A stretch of DNA of 64,000 bases from Floccularia luteovirens (taxonomy: Eukaryota; Basidiomycota; Agaricomycetes; Agaricales; Squamanitaceae). The position numbers and the translations under genes were made by a program. The notes below the pieces were generated by a model, which did no database searches, was not told the DNA's origin, and saw nothing but the letters and a program-made list of their open reading frames with translations. Shown here piece after piece: positions 10,640 to 24,003 of this stretch. Positions within the stretch are counted from its first letter, which is position 1. The number at the start of each line of letters is the position of its first letter. The stretch lies in assembly GCA_009739215.1 (NCBI GenBank), contig VSJF01000001.1, positions 992,001-1,056,000 of the forward strand. The letters run 5' to 3'.

Positions 10640-12779
10640 ATGGCTGCTTCTTGGTTTCATAGGGAATTTTTGTCTTTGCGAAGGCTTGCCTTCAATCTCC
10701 TCTTTTATGGTGTACACCTAGCTCTCTTTGCATATGGCTGGTATTCTCAGGTATGATCTCTTCAACGCATTCAAAGGGCAGCTCTTCTCACCCCTCACAC
10801 TCAAACAGGCCACAAATGCCCGTTTGGCCGGTCTAAACACCCTCAAGTTTTCAGTCTGGATCTCTCGTGGTGCCGGTCTTGTTCTCGCCTTTGACGGTGC
10901 TTTGATTCTCGTCCCAATGTTGCGAAACATCATCCGAGTTATCCGACCAAAATTATCCTGGTTGTTCCCTGCTGATGAAAATATATGGTTTCATCGTCAA
11001 GTAGCGTATTCATTGGCCTTCTGGGCTATGGTTCACACGACTGCGCACTATGTCAATTTCATCAATGTTGAGCGTACTCGTACGTAATCATGGCATATCC
11101 CCCGTTGTCATTTACTTACAGATGGTTTCTTCCAGAGATACGAAAACAATTCGCTCTTCAGATCCATTATACTCAACCAGGTGGCATCACTGGGCATTTC
11201 ATGCTCTTAATTATGCTACTCATGTATACTACTGCCCATCACAAGATACGTCAGCAGTGCTTTGAAGCTTTCTGGTATACACATCACCTTGCTTTCTTTT
11301 TCATGATCGGCCTCTACACTCATGCAACTGGTTGTTTTGTCCGCGACTCACCCGACCCTGATTTGATCAGTCATTTCCCTTTTTACTCAACAGATCATTG
11401 CCTTGGTTACTTAAGCTGGAGGTTCACTATCTGGCCAGGCATAATTTACTTCGGCGAAAGAGTGTTTAGAGAAGTGCGAGCAAGGCGAGCAACCCGCTTT
11501 TCAAAGGTCCTCGTCCATCCCAGTGGTAAGTCTATCTATAGTCGTTGCCAAGCACCTCTTTTCAAAATAAGCTCTATCATTCAGGGGCTATGGAGCTTCG
11601 CATTGTCAAGCCTAGTTTCAAGTATACTGCTGGACAGTGGCTCTTCCTTCAAGTTCCTGAAATTTCAAAGCTTCAGTGGCACCCGGTTGGTATTTTCATC
11701 CTGCTGTGCAATTAAGGATAATAATCTTCATTTCAAAACAGTTCACTATTACATCTGCTCCAGATGACCCATATGTCTCCATTCATGTGCGCCAAGTCGG
11801 AGATTTCACCCACGCACTTGGGGAGCGCCTTGGTGTTGGCCCATCAGTTGTCGCTGCTATGACTCAAGCTGCAATGAAAGGTGTTGAGAGGGATGACAAA
11901 GGTGGGAAATCCCGTGGCGATTTTGTGGAGCTGGACCCGGCCATGTCTTCTATATCGCTCCCTCTTGTGCGCATAGATGGACCATATGGAGCACCAGCTG
12001 AGGACGTGTTCAAGGGAGAGGTCGCTATCTTGATAGGCGCTGGTATTGGTAAGTTACTGATTGGCAGTTCATCAATTTACTTCGGTGTCAGTACTCATGA
12101 CAATGCAGGTGTAACCCCATTTGCCTCAATTCTCAAACATATTTGGTATATGCAGAAAAAGGGCAAACTTGGAATTCTCCGCCGTGTCGAGTTCTTCTGG
12201 GTCTGCCGTGACGCTCCTTCTTTTGGCTGGTTCCAAACTCTTCTTCAAGAAGTCGAATCCGCACAGGCCGATCGTATGTGGTTTCATATTCAATACAAGT
12301 CCTTTATAGTAACAATAACACATTTAGCGAACTTCCTCCGAATCAACATATACCTGACCCAAAAGATTGGAGAGGACATGCTGTGGAATATTGCTGTGAA
12401 TGATGCTGGTGCAGAGTATGATCCTTTGACCCTGCTTCGCACTCGCACAATGTATGGGCGCCCCGATTGGATGTCAATTTATGGACAAATGAAACAAGCA
12501 ATCGAGAGTGGTCAGTATTTACATGGTAGTCAGGGTCAATTGAGGACAAAGGTCGGGGTAAGTTATATCTTGCTAACTGCATCTGCTGTACAACTTCCTC
12601 ATTACTGCTTTCTAGACGTTCTTCTGCGGTCCGAGTGGATTAGCACATTCCATCAAAGAAGCCACGATTCGTCACAGCAATTCGTCCGTAAATTTCACCT
12701 TTGCAAAGGTAAGAAGCATCGAGAGAATTTAGACTCACATTCGAATACTGATTTTAACATTCGTTAGGAACACTTTTAA
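10640..12779 (+). CDS. noxA: NADPH oxidase A (gp91phox/Nox2 homologue)
   Basis: Exons 10640..10750, 10809..11079, 11136..11525, 11585..11685, 11742..12048, 12109..12273, 12328..12557, 12616..12708, 12768..12779 give 559 aa. Six-helix ferric-reductase domain with haem histidines in HTTAHYVN and YTHHLAFF, then an FAD-binding segment (HPFTITSAPDDPYVS), a dinucleotide motif (GAGIGVTPFASIL) and the family C-terminus ending EHF, coded by a last exon of only 12 nt. There are no EF hands, so it is the NoxA/NoxB class and not NoxC. It transfers electrons from cytosolic NADPH across a membrane to oxygen to make superoxide. In fungi it acts in fruiting-body development and hyphal signalling and needs NoxR and Rac, which are not in this window. 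Confidence 0.96.
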
Positions 12780-13012
12780 GCGGCATATAAGGAGGTCATT
12801 GTAGATTCCCCACTCACAGAGTAATTTTATAATGTTGTAAATCTACTATCAAATAAGGCCTCCCTATCTGTTACTTTTAACTTGTAGTTACTGCCGACTT
12901 ACTACTGATAATGTGTCATCAAAGTCTTGTACAGACAATTAGAAACTAGATACACATAAAAATTAGTTTTACAAGTTATTCTAAGGTTGTAAAATTGTCC
13001 AGCTGCAAGACA
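12780..13012. other. Convergent 3' intergenic region
   Basis: A/T-rich spacer between noxA and the short MAPKKK, which converge. Only 3' UTR and terminator functions are expected. Confidence 0.6.
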
Positions 13013-15662
13013 TCAAGTCTTCAGCTCCTGAAGTCGACTATTCCATAATGTAGTCCGTCTTCGCTGTACCGACGGGTCAGCTTGGCTACGATTAAATTGT
13101 TCCTCTGCAATCTTCTTAATACTCATTGCCGTCCGCCCTTTATTCAGATTAGCCAATTCTGCAGTCCTTGATGTCTCCTCCAAGTGTTGCTCCAAATTAT
13201 GATCAGGGAAATAGTCTTCCAAGTGTTCGACGACGACCTCGACGAACGGACGTGGAACCCATTCTTCGTCTTCTTGTGAAGTTGGCGAGGTTGGAGAGGT
13301 CGGGGTTGTTGGGGTTGCTGGAGGTGCGGGAATGGTGGTTTGATATGTACGATTCGGGGGTTGAGGATTAGCGAGTAATGAAGCTAAACGAATCATCCTT
13401 GAATTGACATTGTTTCGGGCAGTGGGACTTGTTGTTTCATAGAAGGATCGTTGAGCACGAATTGTATGGTTAGAACGTTTGGTGGGGTGAGGAGATGTAG
13501 ATTTCGATGAGTCTTTGTAGTAAGTAGGTTGTGCGCGGGGAGAAATAGGTAAATTTTGAGTGGTAAATCGTAAAAGGTCTTCGTGAGAGCGTCCTCTTGA
13601 TAAAGACGGCGTTCTTGTATTAGCATTCGAGCCCTTGGGCTGGTTCCTGACTGCACCCCTAGGAATGACACGCCTCTCACTGTCGCTCGATTTTAATGAC
13701 TCCATCGAGCTGGACGAAGAGAGCGAAGGTGTCGTCGCACGGACAAATCTCGACCCAACTTCCGGCGGTGGAGGCGGCGCATAAACAGGTGCCTCTGACG
13801 GCCGGCTGCTCTTGCCAGTTTTATGGGACGGTATATCAGGATTGCAAACGTAAAACCTCCTCTTGGGACATGACCCTACACCACTTTCTGACGACTCTGA
13901 GAGAGAAGAGCTGTTGGTACCGGGCTCCGGCCAATCAACTACGATAGGCTTGCGAACTGGAGAACCGGGTGGTGTGATAAACACTAATGGTGGGCTGGGA
14001 CTTCGTGGAGGAATAGCTTTGGGAGGTTGAGAGTGTTTAGAAGATGTTGAATTAGGTCGGGATGGCTTGTCGAGAGGACCAAACGTTGGTATGTCCGAAG
14101 GCCGAAGGGTAGCCTTGTCAAGTTCGGAATCAGATTTCTCGGGAGATGATAGACCTGGGCTCGGAGATCGATCATCAGATTTGTTCGCTTTCGCTCTTGA
14201 CTTTCGTGAAGTGCATACGGTACGGAATTGTGAGGGTGAACAGGCCATGTCGGATAGTTGGAAAATCCAGTCAGGGGGGAGAATGAGGTATGGGTGGTTT
14301 TGTAGTGCGGCAGCTGAGGGTCGTAGTTGTGGATCACTGTACAACAGCGATGATACAAGTGTTCAGCGTTGCAATACACAGGCTAAGAACATGAAACGTA
14401 CGGGTGGAAGCACTCTGACCGGAAATGTTGGGCCATGTCTGATAAAACAACATCAGGAGGAACTGGTGGTGCACGTTTGTCCCATAGCTGTGCGAGTGAC
14501 AATGTGATGAATAAAACATATACACGAATGATATGACGTCAATACCTTGTGCATGACTGGGAATAATTGTTCTCCATGCCATGGCCTGTACCCAGTCCAC
14601 ATCTCGAGAACAACACAACCCAAGCTCCATATATCCACCTTAACATCATACCCCTTGCCTTTCGAGTCCAAAATTTCGGGTGCCATCCAAAAGATAGTGC
14701 CTTTCATGCCAGTAAATGCTCTCGCTTGGTTGATATCCCCAGCCTTCTTAGAAATACCAAAATCTGAGATTTTGCATACGCCGGTTGGCTCGACAAGGAT
14801 GTTATCAGCTTTCAGATCCTGAGGTGACATTTTTGTCAGCACGATCACGTCAGTTAAAGTGGACAAGACTTACTCGGTGCAGAATACCTTTTCCGTGGAG
14901 ATACTGCAGCCCATTAAGGATTTGACCTGTCAATGACTTGGTTACCTCTTCTCGGAAGGCACCATGGCTACGTAGACACCCTCCAATCGTTCCTCCTGGT
15001 ACATATTCTAAAAAACTAGAGTATCTCTGAATAAAAAACCTTCTAAGAGATGAAATCACTTACATGCTGAAGAACTCAGGACTCTCCTCAAATCCAAGAT
15101 ATGAAACAATGTTAGGATGGTCGAGATCTTTGAGAGTGTCGCTTTCGAACTTGAGCGCTTCTACAACGTCCAGTTGCTGAGAGTTCATTCGGTCGCTGGC
15201 TGTCCGAGGGATCTCTACCTGTTTGACAGCCATGATCTCACCAGTCGTAGCATTTAATGCAAGATACACCCGACCATAGCTCCCTTTTCCAATCAATTCG
15301 CCCCGTATCCATTTGAACATAGCTGAGGCTAGATATTAGGAAATAGGTGGGACCAAAAACATTGCCCACTCACGTTTCGAAAAAGATGTCTTGTAAGACA
15401 GCTTATGATGCCTATTGGGATGAGCAACACTCGAAGCAGTTCCGGCTTCAGGAGGGGGAAAGGAAGAGCCAGAGCCAGGTATTCGATTCAGATGGTTTAC
15501 TTTTTCGGGTGTGGGTTGCAGGAGTGCAGAAGTTGTGTTATCTGACTTTAGGGAAGGATATTTACGATCATCGTCCCATTCGTCATAGAGGGACACGGGA
15601 CGAACAGCCCAAGTCTGAGATAGATAATTGCTGTTAAAGGAGACGTGTTTGGCGACCTGCAT
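13013..15662 (-). CDS. Short MAPKKK paralogue with kinase N-terminal and Bck1-type regulatory block C-terminal
   Basis: Exons complement(13013..14336, 14402..14487, 14546..14818, 14874..15015, 15064..15322, 15374..15662), 790 aa. Kinase at about 97-375: glycine loop GELIGKGSYGRVYLA, catalytic lysine in AVKQVEIP, HRDLKADN, SDFG and MAPE, all intact, so it should be active; by similarity it is a Bck1/Ste11-type MAPKKK. A disordered Ser/Pro linker (about 376-704) follows. The last 85 residues (PRPFVEVVVEHLEDYFPDHN, then GRTAMSIKKIAEEQF, then RRRTTLWNSRLQELKT) match the block that stands before the kinase in the BCK1-type gene at 48011-52589. The acceptor at 15322/15323 has an in-frame alternative six bases upstream (exon starting 15328). 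The N-terminus is short and has no RA-like domain. Confidence 0.9.
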
Positions 15663-18600
15663 TCCTACGGGAAGGCCAGTTCAACCAAATGGCGGGGGAA
15701 GAAGAAGAGGAGGGGGAGTGGAAAGAAGACAGGTCGGAGGGAGAAAGAGCGAGAGGTTAATGAACTGCAGTCACTTCACATGATGAAGGGGGATGTTATG
15801 GACGGTGTATTGAGTCGACGTATTCGGATCGTGACTGATACTATCAGAACCCGTCCACAATGTGAACAATGGTCCAGATATAGCCCAACGGTGATGTCCG
15901 GTGTTTTTACTCCTCCACACACCCTCAACGGTTATCTTTGCGAAACCAATATAAAAAAACATATACTATTCTACACAACAATATACAGCATTCACCTTGG
16001 AATTATCTCGAATTCATCACACCTACACCACTGGAATATTGAGAATATATCTCTCTTATCTCGTTTATCTCCCTTTCTCGACAGGGTCCTGCATTTTGCC
16101 ACATCAAAGAAGCCTGTCCCGTGATGTCCCGCTAGAATTCTACAACATATTTATCTACCGCCCAACCCCTCCTGTCAAACACACAATACTACTTGTCCAC
16201 TCGCATCCTTGGTTTGGTTGCCATTCGGAATGGTGCCTTCTGCGTTCTCGTCTTCTCTCAGAAAAAACGTGCACGGTTTGTAGAGAAAGCAAAGCAATCC
16301 TAGTTCATGTTCTAAGCCAATCGAAACTAGTTTATTCCAACTGGGAATAGGTTCATACGACATCCACGGAGAGTCTTTGGCTTTTCTCGGCAATACCGGC
16401 TTGCCGGCAGAGAATGTCATAACGTGGTTTCCCACGTCATTAAGCCAATCAGCATGCTGATCCACAAAGTTCCAACTGCTGAATTTCGCCCTCTTATCTT
16501 GTCTCCTCCCTTGCTATTATGGTTGCCTCGCTACGCGCGACTTATCGCCATCTCGAAATCCATAAGGCACATCAAACCCTCCATGACATATTCGGCTGTT
16601 CCCCTTCTCAAGAACTGACAAACAATGTCCTACTCCCCTTTGAGTCTTTTCGGGCATATTTGAGAGTAAAGCATTCTTGATGGTATCCAAGTATTCTTAT
16701 CAAACCCACACCTCCATCTCTGCAGGAGCGGCACTCTTCGGGGTAGTATCACCGTTTATGAAACTTACACTATCCCATGTAAAGAACTTTTGTCCTATAA
16801 ATAAGCCCAATGCTTTCTTCTGATGATTTAGACATGTAAAAGCTGGCATTCCCTATATCCCAGGAGAAACTTTTTGATAAGAATCGACAGGTGCGGTTGT
16901 CGATGCCATCTGGCAACCAATGTGATGACTCCTAAAAGACTCGACCCAGCGTACAGGCACACGTTGGCACATTGTAAGCTCCGATGCTATTATCTTAAAG
17001 CGCATGACCAGCGGTAGTTAAATTATTTGGTTTGCCTATCTCCATGCTTGTCGAAGGTTCCTTCAAGGGCATGAGGATACAATTTGACTACTCTCCGAGC
17101 CACCGTTCTTTACGCAAGAACGAACCATCGTGTATTTTGTACCTGGCAACTGGAGCTGCGCAATCACTCATTGATGACATCTGCGAATCACAAGGAAATC
17201 CCTCTCATGCCAGGATCTCGACGTAGGTACGCAATCATGCATTTTTCATTTCCATCAAGTTCAGCAAATCTAATTACTACCTGACTTTGAGATGACAAAC
17301 TTCTCGGTAAGTATATGAATGATCCATGGTCGTACCTCATGTTCGTGCCTATTCATTCTCCTCGAGAAATCGCGTCTAAGAATCAATCAAAACCATCCTT
17401 TACGAAAACGGAATAGAAGACAAGTTGAAGTTTCCCAAGCAACACGCTTGAATAGTTAAACAGGCAACATTCGTGGAACTAGGTGCCGTTCTAACGTGTC
17501 GTGTTATGGGGAATTAAAGTGGCTGATGGCGACCGATTTGAGACAGTGCTATACTTGGAAAGAGAAGGCCTTCTTCACATCATTAGACTGTTTTCTGAGT
17601 ATGTGGTAAGGCCTTAAGGGTGTGTACTCGTGACAAATATGTTCAAGTACATTACGTAGGCTGAAAGACAAATAGTTTGAACAGGTGGCCACTAAGCCTC
17701 GCCGAGGCAGTTACCGCGGTGTATGTGTATCCGAGTAAAGACAGGCCTGGGACATCATGTCAGATACAGAACCACAAACCCGATTAGTGGTGACAGCTTG
17801 GAGTATTATTCCACCGTCAAGCCCGTCATCTGGTGTCAACAAAACGAGAAAAAGATGGTCAGGGCACTAATTGCTTAATCATCTGATACCTCGGAAGTTG
17901 TAGTATAACTTAAAAATGGATCGCATGTACTTGGACTGAACATTACAAGAAGAGACTGAAATCACACCTATGGGATAATCAGCGATCCGCTTGTATATTA
18001 CTGGTGCTGCGTTCCAGCTGCTGGTTTGCGACCATGATAGTGGCCGTGTATAGCAGCGCTACTGGTCGCCCAACGGCATCAATATCATCACAGAGAGAAT
18101 CCTTTAGTTTTCTATGAAACACTTAACTTCAAAACAAGCAGATTCCTTGGCAAACTTGGAACATACATAGGACATCACCGCGACTTTCTTCCTTCTGGCC
18201 AATCGACAGGTTGGAAATTAGATCCATCAGCTCATTGGTTTGCTTTTGGTTGCTGAATTAAGCAGGAAAAAATGTAATACTAAGTACTACTATGGTGATT
18301 GAAACAAGCTGATACTCTTTAAGGTAGCGAAAGTGCTTCATGTCATGTTCAACATCATTAAAGCTATATATGCAGACTTCCTGTGGAACAATAACACAAG
18401 TTACAAAGAGATCTCGCGATGGAGTTGGAGTCAAAACACATTCTCTCTCGATTGTTTATCATAGCCTCGCATTGTGGGGTACATGGAGGTTCAGTGCTGA
18501 GAAACTGTACTATATATTAGTTTATTTTAGGTATTTGAATCACCATCGAAGCAATGGATATATTTTCTCCAAGCTTCATCCCGATGTGTTATTCATAGCA

Positions 18601-18916
18601 TTTTGAAAGAAGTAGAAGGAAGATATGATTACTTTTCTAGGTACCCTAACATCAACCAATGAATTCGATAGAACCTAGTGATACTACAAATCTTTTTCTT
18701 TCTTTTCACATTTCTGAAGTGAATTTGAGCTTATTCGCTGGATATAAGTAATTATGATTGGTTATTTGCAGGTGCATGTTAATTTTGATGGAGGTCCTGG
18801 CCAGGGTCCACAACCATACACAACACGTGCCGAAGGATCATTGAGCGCGTTTATATCGTTTGGAAATTCTTTTGCACATTGTTGTTTTTTTAGTTCGGGC
18901 TCTCCACTCGCGCCCA
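15663..18916. other. Gene-poor 3.25-kb region with short coding-like islands
   Basis: No gene model could be built. Several short frames have coding-like composition, for example 16350..16460 on plus (36 codons with GESLAFLGNTGLPAENVITW) and 16140..16260 on plus (HTILLVHSHPWFG), but stops and missing splice partners break them. The 5' leader of the short MAPKKK occupies the left edge; the NUP155 promoter occupies the right edge, where T-rich tracts lie at 18690-18715. No tRNA, terminal inverted repeats or transposase motif was seen. It may hold decayed gene remains or non-coding transcripts. Confidence 0.4.
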
Positions 18917-21900
18917 ATGGCTTCCATCCCTGCTGCTTCTCTTTTTGACAGCCAGCTTCACTTCACAGCTCCTCAACGAGATAGCTCATCTTCTCGCCAA
19001 GCACAGGTGACAAAACCACCACCTGTTGATCTTCCCGCGTTGCAGAGTGCGAGTCGAGTACTGCTAGATCAGTTCGCAAAAGATGCACAAATCATACCTG
19101 ATTTGGGAGAAACTTTGAATATTGGTACGTAGAATTGAGTAATTATTGATGTGTTGGTCTGAAGGACAATAGCTGGTGGCCAAGCGTCTGCCTCATACAG
19201 TGTGTTTCGAGACGATATTCGTGTTCCTTACCAAAAGAGAAGATTTGTTGGTATACCAGATGGGCTTTTTAATTACTATGACAGTAAGTACAACTCTGAC
19301 AATACGTATTTTCATTGCTAACGTCACGAAAGGTGCGAGTGTGGTGTCACATATGGGATTACTCTCAGAAATCGAACGCGTTTGGATCTCAATAGACCAT
19401 AAACTATTTCTGTGGGACTATAATGATGGGTATGCGATTTTAACTCGTTATTTCCAGGTATATTGACAGTCCCACAGTCAGGAGTTGGCATCATTTGTAG
19501 AACAACCAGATGTCATAACCAACGTTGCACTTGTCAAGCCGAAGCCTGGCTTATTCGTCGATGATATAACTTACGTCCTTGTGATTTGTACACCCGTTAC
19601 AGTCCTTCTGCTTGGACTTTCCATTACTACACGAACAGGAGAAGATAACCGGGTGCATAAAGACATCAATTTTTATGAAACTGACTTGAAGGTGCCTTCT
19701 GAAGTAGAGATGATGTCTGTCATTGGGACACAAGAGGGTCGAATATTCATGTGTGGCTCGCAAGACGGGAACTTGTATGAGCTTCACTACCAGGAAACTG
19801 AATCGTGGTTTGGAAAGCGTGTTCAACTGATCAACCATTCCGTTGGTGGAATGCAGAGCCTTCTTCCTCGGTTTACGAGCTCAAATACAGATGGTAAATC
19901 CTCCGTTTAATCTCGGTGCATCTCGGAGTATCTCATTATCTTTTAGATCGGATCCTGTCCGTCGTTTCAGACTTGGAGAGAAATTGTTTCTACACTTTGA
20001 GCTCCAAAAATGTTATATCGATATACAAACCTAATGGAGATAAAGCGATACAACACTTGCAGACTATAACCAATATTTACAAAACTGCACAAGACAAAGC
20101 GCCTGGCTCTCCGGCCCTCACCCCTCAAAATTTCCAAATAATATCATTGCACGTCATTCAGCCATCAGAATCTCAATTAAATCTGCAATTACTTGCCGTC
20201 ACTACCAACGGAGTGCGCCTTTACTTTTCGTCTTCAACTTCTTCTGGATACTCGAGTTCAAGCTATGGTTCTCGCACCCTACAATTAACCCATGTCAGGT
20301 TACCCCCATCCAATTTAATTCACCCTGATGAACAAACCATTCCTTTCCGACCTTCTGTTTCAATGTATGGTGGCTCGCAAGCAGCTCCGCAACCCACTGT
20401 CCGACCGTACATCGTGTCTTCCCTTGATACTTCTTGTTATGTTGATGGCCTCATGGTTGCAGCTCAGCAAGGAGATACAGACGGAACCGATTATGTCTTA
20501 TGTGTAGCTCCTGACTTGACGCGTATCGGTCGGATGGGCCAGATCAATGTATCACAACAGCAATCACCACTCCAGCCTCAGCCACATCAACAACAGTACT
20601 ACTCAGGGTATAATTCTTATGGAGGTACAGCAGCAACAGCTCGACCGCCTCTCACGGAATATTCTACTCTGTTGGCAATACCTGGGAGAACATGGGCTAT
20701 AGGAATTGTTCCCATGCCACCTAGTCCTCCAACCCCTTCTGGGACACCTTCACCAACACGAATCAATGAACTAGCTAAACAATTCGGGGAATCGCGGCAG
20801 CAGTTTGTGCTCTTGACAAACGTCGGGCTTACTTTCTTAACCAAAAGACGCGCTTCAGATTATCTCAAAGCCGCACTTGAAGATCTCCAGTCCGAGGGGA
20901 ACGGTCAACCGATTATTGAATTCCGTGATAGGTAATCCATGTTGATTTTAAATTTATAGTTATCCTTATCACTTTTGGGTAGTTTTGGCAGGGACCAAAC
21001 TTGCTCTATGCTTTTAGCACTGGCAAGTGGAAATATATATCTGGATAACACAGATGTATCTGTTCCAGGCAGTATTTCCATGTTGAGCCCAGACCTGGTG
21101 AAAGTTGCAAAACAGGCATTTTACGATTTTGGGGAACGCCCGATCTGGACCGAAAGGGTTACTTACGGTACTAGTGCGTCGTGCTCAAGAACATGATGGG
21201 AGTATATGCGCTGATCACTCAATATAGCTGATAACCAGGGTACGTCAATCTTCAGTGGAAGACGTGAAGGTCTGGCAATGTACTTTGCCCGATTGGTGAG
21301 GCCACTGTGGAAGGCTAAAATTACATCGATAAGGTGCGTCAGTCAAGGTTTAAACTAGAAGTCAGCCTCTCAGATTCGTTTCTTAGTTCGTTGGGCTCGC
21401 AAACACTAGGAATTTCTGATCGCACGTTGGAAAATGTCCAAAAGAATCTCTATGCATTGAAAGACTTCGTATCCAACAATCCTCACCTTTTCAACTACAC
21501 ACCTAGTGAGAGTAACAGCCGGGTGCCCGTTACTGAAGTGGAAGCATGGAAGGTTTGTTTTTCTGGGACAAATTTCTATATTATGTTTTCCGCTGAACGC
21601 TTTGCAGGCGGAGCAGAATTCTGTTGCTGAACTACTAGCTTTGTTAACAAGGACGACTGAGGCACTGTCTTTCGTCCTTCTCCTGAATGACTACCGTCTT
21701 GGAGAACTTATATCTCTGTTGGTGATACAATTCTGACTGATGATATTTGAACTTACGTCGGCCTGTAAGATGCGGCCCCGAGATCCAGAAACTCATCACC
21801 TCCCAAACATTCGAAGATCTCATTACTACTCAGAATGGTACAACAATCTCGCGTGCGTTAGTAAACGTGATAATAGACCAGCAAATTGGCCAGCAACAAA

Positions 21901-24003
21901 GTGTGAGATGAATATATGTCTCTTTTAACTAATATTGACAACCAATGTTAGGTTGATACAATTAGCGATGTGCTCCAGCAAAGATGTGGTTCATTCTGTA
22001 GCACTGACGATGTGATGCTCTACAAGGTATGTACAGATCGATCATCATTTTATGCAATATAACGTTCCAATCTCATAGGCCAAAGAAAATATCACGAAAG
22101 CTTATGAGACAAGAAATCCCACAGATCTGCAAAACCTTCTCGCAGAAGCCCTCAGGCAAGACATTCTTGTCATTTAAAGTAGTAGTGTTTCTTACGCCTT
22201 GGCCCAGGTTATACACAAATGGTGCTAGAATATTAGAGTTTGAAAAGCTGCGCGAAGTCGCTGGAGACTTTCAACAGTTGAACTATGCTAAGGGTAGATA
22301 CGCGCATATATATATATATATTCAGAGATGGCTTACCGATTGATCATAGGTGCTGTTGCATTACCTTTGACCTGCGCTCAGATATCAGATTCAGATAACG
22401 CCGGATACGAATGTTGGCTTACGGGCCTCCGGCCAGACGACCCCCTCCAGGAAAACGCACAACGTCGTTTACGTTATTACGACCTTATTCTGGATTCTCT
22501 TCTTGTTTTTGAAGAAAAATGCACCAAACCAGTTTCCGGACGTCCCCCAACAGATGATGCAGAGACCGTCAGATCTCATGCCTACGAACTTGCCTTTTCT
22601 AGCACAGATGAAATGTTCCATTCAACCCTATATGATTGGTTAATCAGCCGTAATCTGGCCGACGACCTTTTGGAGGTTCGAAAACTGTACCCTATTTTTG
22701 AACTATATAAGTTACTCATTTCTGCGTAGATGCGACCACCTTTCATTGAAGCACACTTGAACCGAGAACCAGTAACAGCACAAAAGTATCAACTACTGTG
22801 GCAGTTCTATGTTAAAAATGGCGAGCCTCTGAGAGCAGCAAGGGTATTGGGTATTTTAGCAGAATCTACGCAGTAAGTCACTCTTCAAGTAAATTATTTA
22901 GGACAGAGCTGATTCTGTCTTTGTGACAGGTTTGACCTCTCGCTTGATGCTAGAATAGAATATTTGACTCTTGCTGTTGCTAATGCAAAATCTCATCCCA
23001 TATCCGGAACTGGACATCACGAAACTGCTATCGCATTCCTTACCGATTTGGAGGAAAGACTAGATGTTGCCCAAGTCCAATTAGAAATCCACAATACCCT
23101 CCTGCCCCATATCGATGATGCCCCAGCAGTAAGGGAGAAGATTACTATCCTGTCAAAACAGTTGTTGACGATGAACGAGGTGAAATAACAAATCCATTGA
23201 TCTGCGCTCCGTGAGTACTGACGTACTATCAGCTGTATCAAGGATATGCGGTTCCTTTTGACCTTCCAACGATGAAACTCCTTATCCTACATGTCTCGGA
23301 ACAACGAGACGAGAGCGTGGTGAGGCCGATTTGGAATCAGATATTCGATGAAGGTACGTGTAGATCTTATGCACACTCTTCTCCGCTCATTCAATGCTGC
23401 GGGTTTTTATGGATAAATAGTAATGCAAGAAACTTCCGATGTCTCAACACAAGCTGATCTCATTATGAATCGTGTGGTGTCTTTGGGACAACGATTTTAC
23501 CCGTCAGACAGCGCGTTTCCGTTGCGTAAGTGGTTGGGTGCAAACGTCTTGTGCATATTTGAACTCTTCTTTAGGATTTGTCTCTACCCTTGTAGTTAGG
23601 TTCAAACTGGCTAATAAAGATATCGTGCCATCTGGTTGGGTCTCACGACTGCTGATTCAATGTGGTGTGCCGTTCATCGACGTTTGGGCCGTGTTGCACG
23701 AAATGTACGAATCACAGGTAAGATATGACCTGAGACTGCTACTATGTTCGTACCCAATAATTCTCACAGGTCCCCCCATTTAATGATCAAGCGAACGTTC
23801 AAACTATCTCATCAGAAATTGCTGTGCTTCTTGGAGACTGGCTTGCTGAGGCTATGCGACCGCAATCATCTGTCCGCGCAGAGTTCCCCGTAGGTCGCTT
23901 AGATATAGCAATCGATCAATATCTAGGGGAGCTTGAGCCCGGAAGGATAGAAACAAAGGAAATGTACGAAAACGTCAAACGTCAACTGAGGAGATACTGG
24001 TAA
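18917..24003 (+). CDS. NUP155: Nucleoporin Nup155/Nup157/Nup170
   Basis: Twenty exons: 18917..19124, 19173..19283, 19333..19429, 19478..19893, 19947..20931, 20983..21173, 21228..21333, 21387..21552, 21608..21717, 21770..21902, 21952..22026, 22079..22155, 22208..22293, 22350..22675, 22730..22872, 22930..23179, 23233..23353, 23421..23525, 23575..23717, 23770..24003; 1360 aa, the normal family size. The N-terminal half is a beta-propeller (VWISIDHKLFLWDY, FMCGSQDGNLYELHY) with a Gln/Tyr/Ser-rich insert near 530-590. The C-terminal half is an alpha-solenoid ending in a basic tail. It is an inner-ring scaffold of the nuclear pore that contacts membrane, Nup53 and Nup188/205. Intron 22156..22207 has a GC donor (AG|GCAAGA). 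The intron at 22294 carries a (TA)n run. Confidence 0.95.
22303..22321 (+). repeat. (TA)n dinucleotide run inside an intron
   Basis: A short AT-dinucleotide repeat lies within the 56-bp intron 22294..22349 of NUP155. It is a likely length-variable microsatellite. Confidence 0.6.

Noticed and set aside
15645..16124. Plus-strand frame of 159 codons rich in Lys/Arg/Gly
   Set aside because: Lies over the 5' leader of the short MAPKKK; low-complexity purine tract, no homology signal and no splice support.
22303..22321. (TA)n run considered as a transposon or promoter element
   Set aside because: Only about 19 bp and inside a well-defined intron; a simple microsatellite.
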